From: Sipunculus nudus
Taxonomy: Eukaryota > Annelida > Sipuncula > Golfingiida > Sipunculidae
Length of the DNA: 64,000 nt
NCBI GenBank assembly: GCA_026874595.1
Contig: CM049315.1
Location: forward strand, 19,613,664 to 19,677,663
Direction: 5' to 3'
In this document: piece by piece, positions 1-12,460 of the stretch
Layout: every line of letters starts with the position of its first letter
How positions within the stretch are numbered: the stretch's first letter is position 1
Translations under genes and position numbers: made by a program
The notes under the pieces: generated by a model
Seen by the model: only the letters and a program-made list of their open reading frames with translations
Told to the model about the DNA's origin: nothing
Database searches by the model: none

Positions 1-2431
1 GAGTATAACAATCCTTCCACGTATAAAGATACAATCAGACTAATTTTAAGGATCAAATAAAACGATCGGCAACGTCGGGTAATATCTTTCTACATGGGAG
101 TTAAGAGCATCGAAACGCCATCCCGCCATCTCGTTAGAAAATTCTCCGCTAATTCTGCTGCTCCCTGCGAGTTCACAGGTAAAAGTTTAAGAAGTCCTCC
201 GTTCTCGCATCTACCGTGTCATACTCAGTTACATACGGAAGTTATTTGTGAACGCAGACTCATTATATGAAGCGCGGAATGTGGTAAAAAATGGAAGAAT
301 AATTTTTGCCTGTAACATAAAGGCATTCTGGAAAGAAAACAATATTATGATGTAATCAATAGTTGACTTTGGTAATCAAGCGCTTGAAAGTGGCAGCAAA
401 CCGACTGACTTTCGATAAAACTCGATGATCGGCCCACCACTAGCAAATGAGTACTTGTATATCTGATATATGAATTTCTGGTTTAAATCATGTTAATAGA
501 GATACAATAGGCCACTTACGGCCAGTTTTGCCACAATAGAGAGGTGCCCTTATTAGGGAGATTATAGATTTTGGAACCTACTTTCAAGGGATTGCCCGTG
601 AGTGGCCATAAATAGGAGGTGCCCTTTGTACAGATGTGCCCTTAAGAAGAGGTTCCACTGTATATCTAATATATCACAAATTAACCCATTCATCTCTATC
701 AGGTAAAGTGCGGCCAGTGCAAGAAAGCAGAGTTATACTTTTAATAACATGGTGCAAAAAATTTGTTGAAATTTTGTGTGGAAGATGGGGTCTGTAGAGA
801 GATTCCTGCAATGACTTGGCTGACTGAAGTGTCTATTAGTGTGTGTATTGGCTGAGGTATGTGCATGCAATGTACACGCTCCATAGATGATAGTATCAGC
901 CACCACAAGGTCATGCAAGCCTACAGGTTTACTCACTGAACTGAGTAAATATCTGGTGTTTTTGAGGAAGTCTGTTCTCCAAATTTATATTTATACATAG
1001 ATAATGTTACAGCAATAGTCATGCAGGGCCTGTATGTTGTTAGAGCTTTATATTCCATGCAGATATATGATACAGTATTATCCTGTCATTGTGTAAGAGC
1101 TACATGCTAGTAATACATCATTTATAAATTGCACATACATATCATAAATATCAATTGGCATGTCCGGTCACAAAATGATATAGCAACAAGAAATCTGGTA
1201 TCAAAATTTTGTTCGCCAAAATAAGAACATACTCAGAGCAGGGCCTTATTCAGTATTGAATTAGAATTAAAGAGAAAATCTTATGAATTAGCATAGAATT
1301 GAAATTTATTAAGGTGGAATGAATTGGAAAAAAAGTTCAGAGGCTCAGATGAATTCAAATGATGAATGTCAACTACGGTAAGGTTCCAGGTCTACTGTTT
1401 TCTTAAGTTTTGCTCAGTAAGCCCCCCCCCCCCCCCCCTCCATAGGATGGGGTTGATGATTATGAATTTCTATTTCCATATTTGGGTTAAAAATAACTGT
1501 GGGTGGACCCACATAGTAAAAAAGGATCAAGATAAAAATAATAGTTGTTTCTTCTACCATTTTCTGTTTGTGCTAGATCTCCAATATGGCTGATTTTCAG
1601 AAGCAGTTTATAACAAAAGTAAAAAAAATCAGGTTGACTCAAGTGTTGTCAACTAGGGTGGACAAAAATGACCAGTTTCTGAGGAAATTTCTTGGCAAAT
1701 GTCAGATATTATCCAGGTGTCTGATATATGCAGGGTCTACTCTGTGTTGATAGGCATTTTAACTAAGGTTGTTATGTACAGTGTATCATAAGGTTGTTAC
1801 AGTGTATCATAAGGTTGTTACAGTGTATCATAAGGTTGTTACAGTGTATCATAAGATTGTTACAGTGTATCATAAGGTTGTTACAGTGTATCATAATATA
1901 AGGTTGTTACAGTGTATCATAAGGTTGTTACAGTGTATCATAAGGTTGTTAAAATGTATCATAAGGTTGTTAAAATGTATCATCAGATGTCCTTGTATTG
2001 ACATGAAGACGATGTTTGATCACCTGGTGAGAAGTGATAGCTGACATATTAAAGAGTCTCAGCACCGTGTAAGACAGGTGAAGTGTCATCAGTAAAGAAA
2101 GAATCAAAGACAATATTTTTTTGGCTAATCCTTGGTCTGGAAATAAATATTTTGAATATAAGCTTATTCACATTTCCCTGTATAAGGGAAAATTTGGCTT
2201 TAAATCCAAACTATGATAGATTATACATGAATCATAACATGTATAATATTAATGCCAATATATTGGATAGTATCCTATCCCTGAGTATGTATCATTCCTG
2301 CACTAATTTTAACAATATCATGTTAATATCCTAAGACTCTGTATCATTGGCCAATCTGCAGTAACTGATCAAATCTTGCAGTATCATGTGTATGTAAATT
2401 TTTAGTGATATTCTTTTGGTTTGATTTACAG
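1..2431 (+). other. Probable intron 1 / upstream DNA, no first exon found
   Basis: The first visible coding exon starts at 2432 in phase 0. I searched the preceding 2.4 kb for an open segment resembling the family N-terminus (a Trp-rich stretch followed by Asp-Lys-Asn) that ends on a GT donor in phase 0, and found none. The stretch is AT-rich, with a poly(C) run near 1421-1439 and a 21-bp minisatellite (see separate entry). The first coding exon most likely lies before the window. Confidence 0.5.
1764..1985 (+). repeat. 21-bp minisatellite
   Basis: About ten head-to-tail copies of a 21-bp unit (core GGTTGTTACAGTGTATCATAA), the last ones slightly diverged. Because 21 is divisible by 3 it reads as a repeated seven-residue ORF (VYHKVVT), which I take as a by-product. 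It lies in the presumed first intron. Confidence 0.9.
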
Positions 2432-2531
2432 AATGCCAAGACACGAGCAGAGATCGAGGGACTTGTACAGCAACATGATGTGGACGCTCTGCGCCATCGG
2501 CTCTGTCACAGAATGGAGTTTGGCACTGCAG
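2432..2531 (+). CDS. PGM2: PGM2-family exon, N-terminal (residues 1-34)
   Basis: The acceptor is TTTACAG and the donor GCAG|GTATTTTG. The exon opens in phase 0 with NAKTRAEIEGLV and ends on RMEFGTAG, the hallmark start of domain 1 in PGM2 proteins. The last base is the first base of the Gly codon shared with the next exon. Reading continues intronically to 2635, but only the part up to 2531 matches the family. Confidence 0.93.
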
Positions 2532-2980
2532 GTATTTTGTTAAACCTCCTCCCGGGGCATTTAATGAACACTGTGGGCATGCATCCAGGTTCTGATTTTT
2601 TCAGGGGAAAGATTGTTTTTATTATTCCTTGTTAATACTGGGGTGATTTATAACAATTTTTAAGTGTTCTTTATTCACTTAATTGCAGTAAAGTTTATAA
2701 GATCAGTATTGTTACAAATTATTCAGGCACAGGATTGCTGGACAAACTATAATTTCAGGGAAATTTTTCAAATTTAATTTGAAATTGAAGTTTTATTTTT
2801 GAAAACTTAAAAAAAGTTTTGAAAGTTTTATTGAAGTTTTGACACTTTGGAGGTCATGTGAAAAATATGAGTGTTCTGTTTTCAGCTGTGTCATAAATAA
2901 CAGAACTGAAGCATTAATGATTAAGAATGTTTTGGTGATGACTTTAAAAGATTGAAGTACATGATGTTTGAATTCTTCAG

Positions 2981-3048
2981 GTCTTCGATCTAAGATGGGA
3001 GCTGGAAATTCCATGATGAATGATCTTACCATCATCCAAACTACACAG
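2981..3048 (+). CDS. PGM2: PGM2-family exon (residues 34-56)
   Basis: The acceptor is TTCTTCAG and the donor ACACAG|GTAACT. It encodes LRSKMGAGNSMMNDLTIIQ, equivalent to the human LRAAMGPGISRMNDLTIIQ segment that forms the early domain-1 active-site strand. Entry is in phase 1 and exit in phase 0. Confidence 0.95.
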
Positions 3049-4066
3049 GTAACTATAAAATGACATTCACCTAGGTTTATCTGGTAACGATGACATTATT
3101 GTTACCTATGTGACACAGGTAAATGTGAAAACTGCCCATTGAACAGGGTTGGGTGGCATTTTCTCATATTAAATGTTTAGCTTAAAGCTAGCTATACACC
3201 TACCTTTACTTTAGAATTTATGTGATTTCTGGCATACTCTGCTTACACATTAATGAACTGTTGGTAATTCCTGTTGAGAATAGTTCATATATATGACTCT
3301 GTAATGGATTAATGAGCTTGTTGATATACAAGCTTTTTGTAAACAAGGTACCAGTGCAATGTTGACAAACAGAAAAACCATCACATCTGGTATGTGCGGA
3401 AGCTGAATGGTCATTAGTTACAAAATGGCCTTTGCAAAACTCTGGTTCATCTGACTTGCTGCTAGATGTCCTTGTGTATTGTGTTTATATTATTTTGGTG
3501 GCCCCCCCCCATATAAGCACATGAATATCAACAAAATAGAGAGCTTGTTCGTGGAAAGATCTGCATTTTCTGGCCTATTTTTATAAATGATTCAATTGAT
3601 TTTCTTTAATTAATAGGTGTCAGATATCAGAATAGGTGCCTAAATATATAGTAACAAATAATGGTAGTATGTTTTATGTTATACCTGTGGCTATGAATGT
3701 CTGGACCTTGCATCCAGTAGGATTTAAGTCAGACAGATGAAGCATTTACATGCTGTTATCATTGCTGCCAACCTGATTATATTATTAATCAAATTAAATC
3801 ATGCATATAATCATGTGACCAGGTGACAGAGTTATATTAATTTGAGATATTGGGGTTTATTGTTGTGACGAGTTTTCACCATTAACAGGGCACAATTTGT
3901 AACTGTGGAACTAGAAACTACAAACTTCAAATTGACAAACTAGGTCAGGACTAGGATTGATCCTCATAAGAAAAATTGTATGATCAAATGCCATAATCTA
4001 TCAGAAAAAGTAAGACCACCATGCAGTGATCTTATCTTATCTGAATCATTTCTGCTTTGGAACCAG

Positions 4067-4155
4067 GGTTTCTGGAAATACATTGAGAAGACAAGTCCAG
4101 ATGTGAAGGAGCATGGAGTGGCCATAGGCCATGATGCTAGATACAACAGTAAAAG
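4067..4155 (+). CDS. PGM2: PGM2-family exon (residues 57-86)
   Basis: The acceptor is GGAACCAG and the donor AAAAG|GTCAGT. It encodes GFWKYIEK and then VAIGHDARYNSKR, matching the human stretch with VISFDARAHPSS. Asp-Ala-Arg is the conserved part. Exit is in phase 2, and the Arg codon is completed in the next exon. Confidence 0.93.
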
Positions 4156-4530
4156 GTCAGTATATACAGGCATTAACAAAATTTTAGCAGTTATTAATAT
4201 TATTATTAACATGATGATTGACAGTATTAATATAGTGCTTAATCTGGAATAAAATCCTATGCTGAAGTGCTGTACAGTAAAAGGCATGAAATCTACAGTA
4301 AAATGTACAATATCAGGAAAAGTAAGACTTACAAAATTTATTTGCATATAAGAATTTAAATATAGTATGATTTAAAGAAGTGTGTTTTCAACAGTGAATT
4401 GAAAGTAACTAAAGAATCTGCACATTTTCAATGTCAGGTAAATTATTCTATAATGCCAGAGTGACTATCCTAAAACATTTCTCCCTTAATGTAACAGTCC
4501 TGGCTGTCTGTGTTGCCAACTAACCTTTTT

Positions 4531-4930
4531 TTAGCCCAGCTGACTGAAAGTTGTATGAGCCATAGTAGTCACTCTTTGTCCGTTGTTTGTTTGTCCATCC
4601 AGCCATCTGTTAACAGGCACAAATCATAACCACTGGACCTTGAAACTCCATTGAAGTCCATAAAAATCTCACTGGACACCTAAAATTATGTCACTGAGAA
4701 CTATATTCTTTGAGTTACAGAGCCTGTTAAAAATTAAAAAATTCATGCTAAGGCTCCAGTATCTAAATAAATAATATATTGATTTTCATGATTATTTCCA
4801 TGCATATTGATCATGAATTCTTTCATCAGTTCCTGAAGGCTGGTGGTGCCACCTAAATTTTTTTCTCATTTTTTGCCATTATTTTTTCTATTTTTGAGAC
4901 CGTTAAATGAAGCAGTCTTAAGTTTTATCC
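4531..4930 (+). mobile_element. Helentron-like family A, truncated 5' piece
   Basis: It begins TTTAGCCCAGCTGACTGAAAG and continues with a TCTTTGTCCGT-rich stretch, CACAAATCATAACCACTGGACC and GCTGGTGGTGCCACCT, the same order of modules as the copy at 12461. No 3' hairpin end follows, so it is a fragment. The right boundary is approximate. Confidence 0.6.
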
Positions 4931-5149
4931 ATATGGCCTAGAATCATCTGAAGTAACATCCATTATGTATCCATTATGCCAAAAATCTTTTAAACCAACA
5001 TCCAAGGCTGGTGGGACCCTCATATTAATAAGGTCAACCATTTACATGTGGCCCCCGTCTTTTCACTTCTTTAGCTTAGCTCGAAGTATTTAAGCTTTGA
5101 CTATGGGGAAGGTGATCAAATCTGTTTTTTTTTTTTTATGTGATTTTAG

Positions 5150-5234
5150 GTTTGCAGCTCTTGCTGCAACCATCTTCTTGAACCAAAATGTTCCAGTGTA
5201 CCTGTTTTCTGAAATTTGTCCGACACCTTTTGTG
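5150..5234 (+). CDS. PGM2: PGM2-family exon (residues 86-114)
   Basis: The acceptor is TGATTTTAG after a T-tract and the donor GTG|GTAAGT. It encodes FAALAATIFLNQNVPVYLF and then SEICPTPFV, equivalent to human FARLAATTFISQGIPVYLF and the TPTPFV turn. Exit is in phase 0. Confidence 0.95.
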
Positions 5235-5778
5235 GTAAGTTTTTTCTCCTAACCTTGGCTGTCAAAAGAGTTTCAGGAATTGTTATCAGATGCCCAGGAA
5301 AAAATTTGACATTACCATCAAGAGTCTTAACATAGTTTAAGAGATACAAAGACTGCAGTTTCTCTGTTCATGCTGTTGTTACAAATATTTCAAACAGCTT
5401 ATTACATATCACCTGACTTTCAACTGTCATTTTACTTAATTGCATATATTGTAAATTAGTTTTGTATTTTATCGAATGTAAGAGACTTATTTAAGATCAT
5501 GTGTTCATGATAATCTCAGAATGGTTCGTATTTATTTTCTCTTTTTTTCACAGAATCTGCCAAAAAATGCATAACAACTAATGGTGGAAACTGTTAATAT
5601 TGCTGTATGTTAAACAAAGTGAACTGTTACCACACTGGTTACCTGTGTGGATCAAACAAGTCACCCTATAGTTTATTGTGCACTGATTGAATCCCCAGTG
5701 TTTATGAAAAACCATGTGATGTGTAACAGATATAGTTGATCCATTAAAAGCCAACCACATTAAACATATTTTTTTCAG

Positions 5779-5862
5779 CCATTTTGTGTCACAAAATATG
5801 GTTGTGATTGGGGCATCATGGTGACTGCCTCACATAATCCAAAAGATGACAATGGTTACAAG
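5779..5862 (+). CDS. PGM2: PGM2-family exon with catalytic phosphoserine (residues 115-142)
   Basis: The acceptor is TTTTTTCAG and the donor AAG|GTATGT. This 28-codon exon carries TASHNPK at 5824-5844, the loop whose Ser (residue 132 of the visible product) is phosphorylated in the reaction cycle. It then reads DDNGYK. All expected loop residues are present, so the product should be catalytically competent at this site. Confidence 0.97.
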
Positions 5863-6621
5863 GTATGTGTGCATTTATACTTTGAACAAGCAAATTTGTG
5901 GAATTTATGTCCTCTGCTTCTGCCCCTTGTTATCCCCTGCTTACCCTATCAATATTTTTTAGTTTTTATTGTCCCCTGAAGATGTCTCCACATGTCATAA
6001 TTTTTTTGTTGTGAATTAGGAATCAAAGGGGAATTTTTTGTTTTGTTTTGGAGCTGCTGATCATAAGTTTTGGAACAGAAACTAAAAAAAAACAATCCCT
6101 ATTAAGGTATGCATGAGAAAAATCTTAGACCCTAATTTGTATGAAATCAGATAATATTTAGGAAAGTTATCGCACAGAAATGAAAACTTGATGGACGGAC
6201 AGACAGAAAGACAGCTAGATAGACAGACAGACAAACCCAAATCATTGTTCCACCGTTCCAAGAAGAGGGGAACAAAAAAAAGTATCACCAAGTATACTGC
6301 ATGGCTTTCTATGCTTTAAAACCTATTATAAAGTATACTGCATTCTTATGCAGAGTGACTTGTCTTGGTATCTGTTTTTATAACTAAAACATCACCCAGA
6401 ATAGATGTATCAGTAAACAAGAATCTTTGTTAAAATAGAATATTAAAGTTACTAACCTTGATAAAAACCTGGGCAGATGTGTAAAAGTTACCACCTTCAT
6501 TCACTTGCCTCCCAGATATTTTTTAGTTTTTATAAAATTCTCAGTAATTTATTAAATCTACTTTTGGAATTATTTGTGCTCAAATGTACAACCAGCATAC
6601 AGTGTTTCATATTTTTTCCAG

Positions 6622-6645
6622 GTATATTACAAAACTGGTGCTCAG
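6622..6645 (+). CDS. PGM2: PGM2-family 24-nt micro-exon (residues 143-150)
   Basis: The sequence TTTTTTCCAG|24 nt|GTAAGA encodes VYYKTGAQ. The conserved family sequence VYWDNGAQ needs exactly these eight residues between GYK and IISPHDKGI. Both boundaries are phase 0, so the exon is frame-neutral if skipped. Its identity rests on this match plus strong splice sites on both sides. Confidence 0.93.
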
Positions 6646-7242
6646 GTAAGAATATTAGTTTCTTTATTGCTTCATGTTGTATTTAAAATATTTTTTAAAT
6701 TTTTCATGGACCAGTCCTTAAATATTTTTTTCAGTACCACTTTTCCATTAGGCTGCTGAAGGATTTCCAACATTATGTATTTACTGAGAATCAGGACGGT
6801 GTTGATTGTTTAGGCTGCTGTAAGGTTTTATAAATTGAAATAAAAAAATTTAGCCAAAAGCAATGTAATAACACTGCTACTTAGAGTATAGAAATATTTA
6901 TAATAATAGGAAATTAGGGATTTTAAATGGAAATCCAACATTATAAAAGAAAATCCAGGATTTAAAAGGAACTATAATAAATTGTAGAAGTTGACTCTTC
7001 AAATGTATTGTGCTACTTATAAAAAGAATATAAAGTTTTCTTGATTTATGATCCTGTGTTGAATTATTATTTATCAGAATGTAATACCAAACTTATAAGA
7101 AAGAAAGGAAATATTCAAAGCAGGGTTTATTCCTTTGTCTTATTGTCAAAATGGGAATGTAGGCTCTAATGCTACAATTGTTTCAGTCATTTCATTTCCT
7201 TAAGGCAAGAAATATAACGATTTATGAATGATTATATTTTAG

Positions 7243-7412
7243 ATCATTCCACCTCATGATAAAGGCATTGCTGAACAGATCGAGAAGAACTTAGCACCCT
7301 GGCCAGACTCATGGAACACAGAGGTCGTAGAAGGTCACACACTCAGGAAAGACCCTTACCAGGCAGTATTCTCCAGCTACATGGAGGGGCTTCATAAACT
7401 TTGTAATTTCAA
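7243..7412 (+). CDS. PGM2: PGM2-family exon (residues 151-207)
   Basis: The acceptor is ATTATATTTTAG and the donor TTTCAA|GTGGGT. It encodes IIPPHDKGIAEQIEKNLAPWP, then a variable linker (EVVEGHTLRKDPYQAV) and YMEGLHKLCNFK. HDKGI and the APWP turn match PGM2. It is the longest coding exon seen. Exit is in phase 2. Confidence 0.94.
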
Positions 7413-7830
7413 GTGGGTAACTTGGTGGTTTAAATTATTTTTTACCTGTGTCACATCAATTCTTATATCATTTATTGATATAGGGGAGCACAAACAGTGA
7501 TTAGAAAAATTTGTTTTGGACGGTTCACATAATACAAACACAGATGTCTTTAGCTCAATTCTTAAGTAAAGTACTTTAGAGTATGAATAAAAAAATGAAA
7601 GACAATTTGAATTTTGTTGAGAACCCTCAACTTATTGAAATTTAAAATGTGAATTAACATATTTTTAGTTGTGATATTTTTGGACAGATGGCTAAGACTA
7701 TTATTTAGTGGAAATTGATGTTATGATTATAAAACACAAAACTACACCAAAATATATTGGCTACTTCAATGATTGTAGTAATAAAATAAAAAATATGTCA
7801 ATTAAGAAGTAGTAATATATGAACAGTATT

Positions 7831-9122
7831 TTTAGCTCAGCTGAAGTCATCTGAGCTATAGTGATGTTCCTTCGTCCATCAGCTGTCTGTTTGGTTGTTC
7901 ATTAACAAGGCACATATTGAAACTGTTGGACCTACAAATCCAATATTCAACATACAGTTAGATGTCCCAAAGTTCTCCTCCCAAACCGAAAAACTGGGTC
8001 ATTGTGACTTTGTTCCTTTGAGAAATTAAGGGAAAACCTTAGTTTAAAAAAAAGTCTATTGTTATACATCAAAACTACCCAATATGAAAACCACTGGTGT
8101 TAATGTATTTATGTTTGACATAACTAATCCTGCTTATAGTTCCTATGCACATCCCAAATATTAGGCCAATATTACTTAAGTTGTTGAAGTTATGGGCTCA
8201 AACATAATGCACTTTTGTCAAAAATTAGGAAATATATTCACTAACCTAACAAGATAATTTGATGAACCTAGAGACTTTTTTCAACAAATTATAACATATC
8301 TTTTAAGGATTTACCTTTATTTAATCAATATTTAATTGTATTCTAGAAATTAAAAAAGAATTTCTGTAATTTTGATAAATTTATAATCAAAACGCCAAAA
8401 ACGGTACCTTAAATTTGGCCCAGCTTTGACCATGGCACATTTTTTTTTCTTCTAAACACTATTTCATTTTCACATTATGTAAAAAATTAGGAATTAATCT
8501 TTTAAAATCTGAAATTTGAAAATAAAAGATAAAAATTAGGCTAGAAATTGAATTTTTATTTGGAAGCTTTATTGTATTGACTTGCATTGTCAATCCCTAG
8601 GAAGCCCACTTTTGGTCACTTCAGCCCTGCCTGGGTAACCTTATATTACTTAATAAATGCAACACTGGTTGAGCACCCTTGCTGTCACAGGTGTACAGTA
8701 ATTCTCATATTACCGCCCCCACCCAACCACAACACACAGCAGTATTCACCAAGCATATTGCAATAATTGTTATGGTTTTAACTGAATTTTCTTAATTGTA
8801 AAGCTATTTTCACTCCAATGTACCAAAATGCTTCAGATAGTAATTCAAGGACTAATCCAGGGGTAATGTAGCATGTGTAAAGAAATTAATTTCCTTTTAA
8901 ACAATTTTTAACAAATTAAAATATAATTAAACCTATCAGGGTGCAAAAATTATAATATAGGAGCCAAATTCTTGATAAATAAAGGCACAATTGAGAATTG
9001 TGAATTGAAAAGTTTTATTTTCAGATATTTATTGTTTTGTTATCAAATATATTTTTTTGGTAAAAAAAAATAAATATACTTTTCCAAATTTCATCTGAGT
9101 GACGTGACCAACAGGTCCCTTG
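7831..9122 (+). mobile_element. Helentron-like family A copy 1
   Basis: It starts TTTAGCTCAGCTGA, has a GTCATCTGAGCTATAG hairpin partner, then a TCCGTC/TGTCTG stretch, and ends GAGTGACGTGACC..GGTCCCTTG followed by T. The 3' terminus pairs (GACC/GGTC) as in the other copies. Its 3' half is similar to that of the copy ending at 19416. No coding capacity is seen. Confidence 0.75.
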
Positions 9123-9383
9123 TTGTTGTTTTAGAAGAAATCAAAGTGACCATGCATTCATTCTATACTGTGATGAAGTACATGTAGTTTTACTAATCAG
9201 TATGTGAATATGACTGAACAGTGTGGTTGGCTCAGACTATAGATGTGAGGCCACACCTAGTCCTCACCAGTCAACCGGTGCATGAAGTTTGGGCAGTTCT
9301 GTTCATATATTCATGACTTTAGGTGAAACACTACCACAAAGACAAATATGTAAAGATTTAATGTTGTGTGTCTTTTCCTGCAG

Positions 9384-9507
9384 ACAGCTGAACATGAACA
9401 CCAGCCTCAACTTTACATACACAGCTATGCATGGTGTGGGTTATGCTGCTGTACAAGAAGCTGCCAAAGTCTTCAACTTCAGGCCATTTATCCCTGTCAA
9501 AGAACAG
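9384..9507 (+). CDS. PGM2: PGM2-family exon (residues 207-248)
   Basis: The acceptor is TTTTCCTGCAG and the donor GAACAG|GTAATT. It encodes TYTAMHGVGYAAVQEAAKVF, equivalent to the human VHTSVHGVGHSFVQSAFKAF, and then VKEQ. The His-Gly-Val-Gly motif opens domain 2. The first base completes a Lys codon. Confidence 0.94.
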
Positions 9508-9663
9508 GTAATTACATCATTAAATATAAAATCACTCACTAAGATCACTAAATGACCACTCATGAGACACTCAACCATACTGAGCTGCAATAAGTTCCTC
9601 TGTAAAAGAACCTTTAATGAAATACTTTGGAAGTGGTTATTTTGGCATGTCTGAATTCTCTAA

Positions 9664-11621
9664 TTTTTAGCTCAGCTGACAATAAGTCATCTGAGCTGTA
9701 GACGTGGTCCTTTGACCGTCATCCGTCTGGCCGTCCGTTAACTGGGCATGTTTAATAACCGATGGACCTGTGAATCCAAAATTTTGCTTACAGTTAGATA
9801 TTCCCAAAATCTCATATAATACTGATAATTGGGTCACTAGGACTTTGTTCCTTCGAAATATTAAGAAAAAAACTCCGTTTTCCATTAAAAAGTCATTGTT
9901 ACACTTCAAAGCTGCCTAAAATCAAACCACTGATCTATTTTTGATCATATTTAGTTTTCATATTCTTCCATACATTTTCTATTGACTTACCAAAAATTAG
10001 GTCAGAATTGTTTTTAAGTTATGGGCCCAAGTATATTGCAATTTTTTAAAACTCAGGAAATATATTTACACACTTAACATGAGAATTGCTGAAGCTGGAG
10101 ACTTTTTTTCAGGGACATAACTTTATTAAATCAGGATTTAATTGTGGGCTCCAGACCAATTGAATTACAGACTTACTCAAAATCAAATATGGCCAACAGA
10201 CTACATTCTGTGATTTTCTGTTGCACACATTATTTCAGACATATCTTCTTTAATATCATTTGATCCAGTAGGATTTTTTTCCCTCATGCATATGGATAAA
10301 AACCTGTTTTTGTTTTGTCATATTTTTCAAATTTAACTGAACTTTAAAAATAATCAATAGAAAAGAAGTTTGACAGTTGATGAGTAACACTAACAGGGAC
10401 ATTACCTTGCAGTTACTGATGTTTTATGGATTTTGTATGGATGGATGAAAATGTATTCCAAGTAACACCATTGAGTCACCTATGGTATTTTTCTTTTCAA
10501 TTTTAACAATGAAAAAAAAAATAATTTAATAATATTGTTCTATACAATTAGGGATTATATGAAGGAAATTAATGATTGACAAAGATGCAGTTGATAATAT
10601 AAATCTAAATTCCCAGGTCTTTTCCAAGTGTTTCAGCTTGTTAATTTATATTTATTTCAAATTTAAAAAAGGTAAAATATGTCAAAATTTTTAAATTTTA
10701 CTCGGACAAGTATTGATTAAAGATGTCAATATGTTTCACTAATGACATTCAGACACATGGCTTTTTTACACATATAAGGGTTTCATGGCTGAGATACTTC
10801 AAATTTTTTTCTGATACATATTTTTAAATAAAAAATTTGAATATGACAAAAAAATCAGATCTTAGACAAGTTCTCATAATGATTTCTGTAATGTTAATAA
10901 TCGTCATAAGACTCTTGCTATGTCTAGTGAAAATTGATGTGAACGTAGTCCAAAGTGAATATTATAGTTTTATTTTTGAACATAAATAAAATTCATAAAA
11001 CCAGGTACTTATGATCATTATTTAAATTTTCGATATTTGTTTATTCTGGATTCTTAAGAACTTTGTTTGGCTGAAACTGAATAAATACCAGACATGGTGC
11101 ATTACTTTGCAAATGTAATTGAATGCAAATATGAATATGTACTCCATAATTTTATGTAAAACTAAAAGGATAGGAATACAGGTAAAAATGAAAATGTTTG
11201 AATACAAATGCATTCATGAATATATTCTATAATTTTAATAATCATTTATTTGGACAATATTATTAAAAAATCTTTAATGAAAAAAACATGATACTGTTAT
11301 TATAAAAATATATATATTATATATACATAAATAGTTTAACTTTTCAAATAATTCTGCTGCAATGTAGGTAAAGTTTTATGGCCAAGTCAAAACCTATGTG
11401 ATAATAGCACACCATTTCCAACTGTAAATAATATTAATGACATCAGTCCTCTTCCCTGTCTCCAAGGATATCATCAAAATCTTACATAACTTGAGTTAAA
11501 CACCATCAACTCATAATATAGCTTATATTACCTCACAAAACCAGCCTTTGCCTACCTCCTCTTCCAAATCATTTTTTGTGATCATATATAACAGCTGAGT
11601 GCCGTGACCCATGGGTCTCTG
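9664..11621 (+). mobile_element. Helentron-like family A copy 2
   Basis: The 5' end is TTTTTAGCTCAGCTGA with the ATCTGAGCT partner and a GTCCGT-rich stretch. The 3' end is ACAGCTGAGTGCCGTGACCCATGGGTCTCTG followed by TTT. Segments at about 10150-10290 resemble core units of family B, so the families exchange modules. The 3' part (about 10350-11621) is shared with the copy ending at 25164. Confidence 0.78.
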
Positions 11622-11876
11622 TTTATTGCTGCCTTAATTAATTTGTCAGTTCCTGCAAGGATTGCCCTGAAATATGATGTGATCTTTGATATTTGAAAGA
11701 TATTCTACATGTATAAGCTGGATGGTGCTATAATTACATTGAACTGGTTGTAAAAAATATTTTCAGCCGTGTCTGCTTAGAATACACACACGCTCATTAT
11801 AAATTAGGCCAGCTGAGTGTTATGACAACAAGTCTCACACATTGCTTTTGAAAAATGTTTTGCATTTTCTAACCAG

Positions 11877-11942
11877 GTGGAACCTGACCCTGCATTCCCA
11901 ACTGTGGTGTTTCCAAATCCAGAGGAGGGGAGAAGTGCTCTG
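11877..11942 (+). CDS. PGM2: PGM2-family exon (residues 249-270)
   Basis: The acceptor is CTAACCAG and the donor CTG|GTGAGT. This 22-codon exon encodes VEPDPAFPTVVFPNPEEGRS, matching human DPDPEFPTVKYPNPEEGKG, the linker before the metal loop. Both ends are phase 0. Confidence 0.95.
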
Positions 11943-12460
11943 GTGAGTTCAGGGATTATTGTGCATCCTTCTCTTACGTTTTAACTGGATCATAGATCGA
12001 AATTACTGCTTTTCAATGTAAGTTTTCTTTAATTAAATTTTCTCAGTATTCAACCTCTAAACAAAAAGCCAAGGAGAGTACATGGGAAGTGACTATACAT
12101 AACTATTACCATGAGTAAAGGTGGCTGAATATTCATAAAAAGCATTGTTTGTGTTACTGTCATGGACATGCATATAAAAATTAAGGGATAAGAATTGTGT
12201 TTTCCTCAAACTTACTTAACAACAACTTCTGCAAACTGAACCATACATCATAATTATGCCATATCTTGTCTGGGTCCATTGGACACCGTTACTGATGCCT
12301 TTGAGCTAGTGGTCTGGTAGGGCTCCATATCACTGGGTTCGTCTGGTGCATGGACATGTTTTCAAAATTGTTTCCATTAGTATCCCTAGAAAATTGTCCT
12401 CATTTTATTGAACCTAGAGAGTACAGCACTACTTCTTACCTGTATGCACTTTTAGGTCTT

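Noticed and set aside
94-178. ATG-led segment ending on CACAG|GTAAAAG as the missing first exon
   Set aside because: It would exit in phase 1, but the next exon needs phase 0. The peptide (MGVKSIETPS) has no likeness to the PGM2 N-terminus.
1769-2044. 91-codon ORF with repeated VYHKVVT
   Set aside because: Direct consequence of a 21-bp minisatellite.
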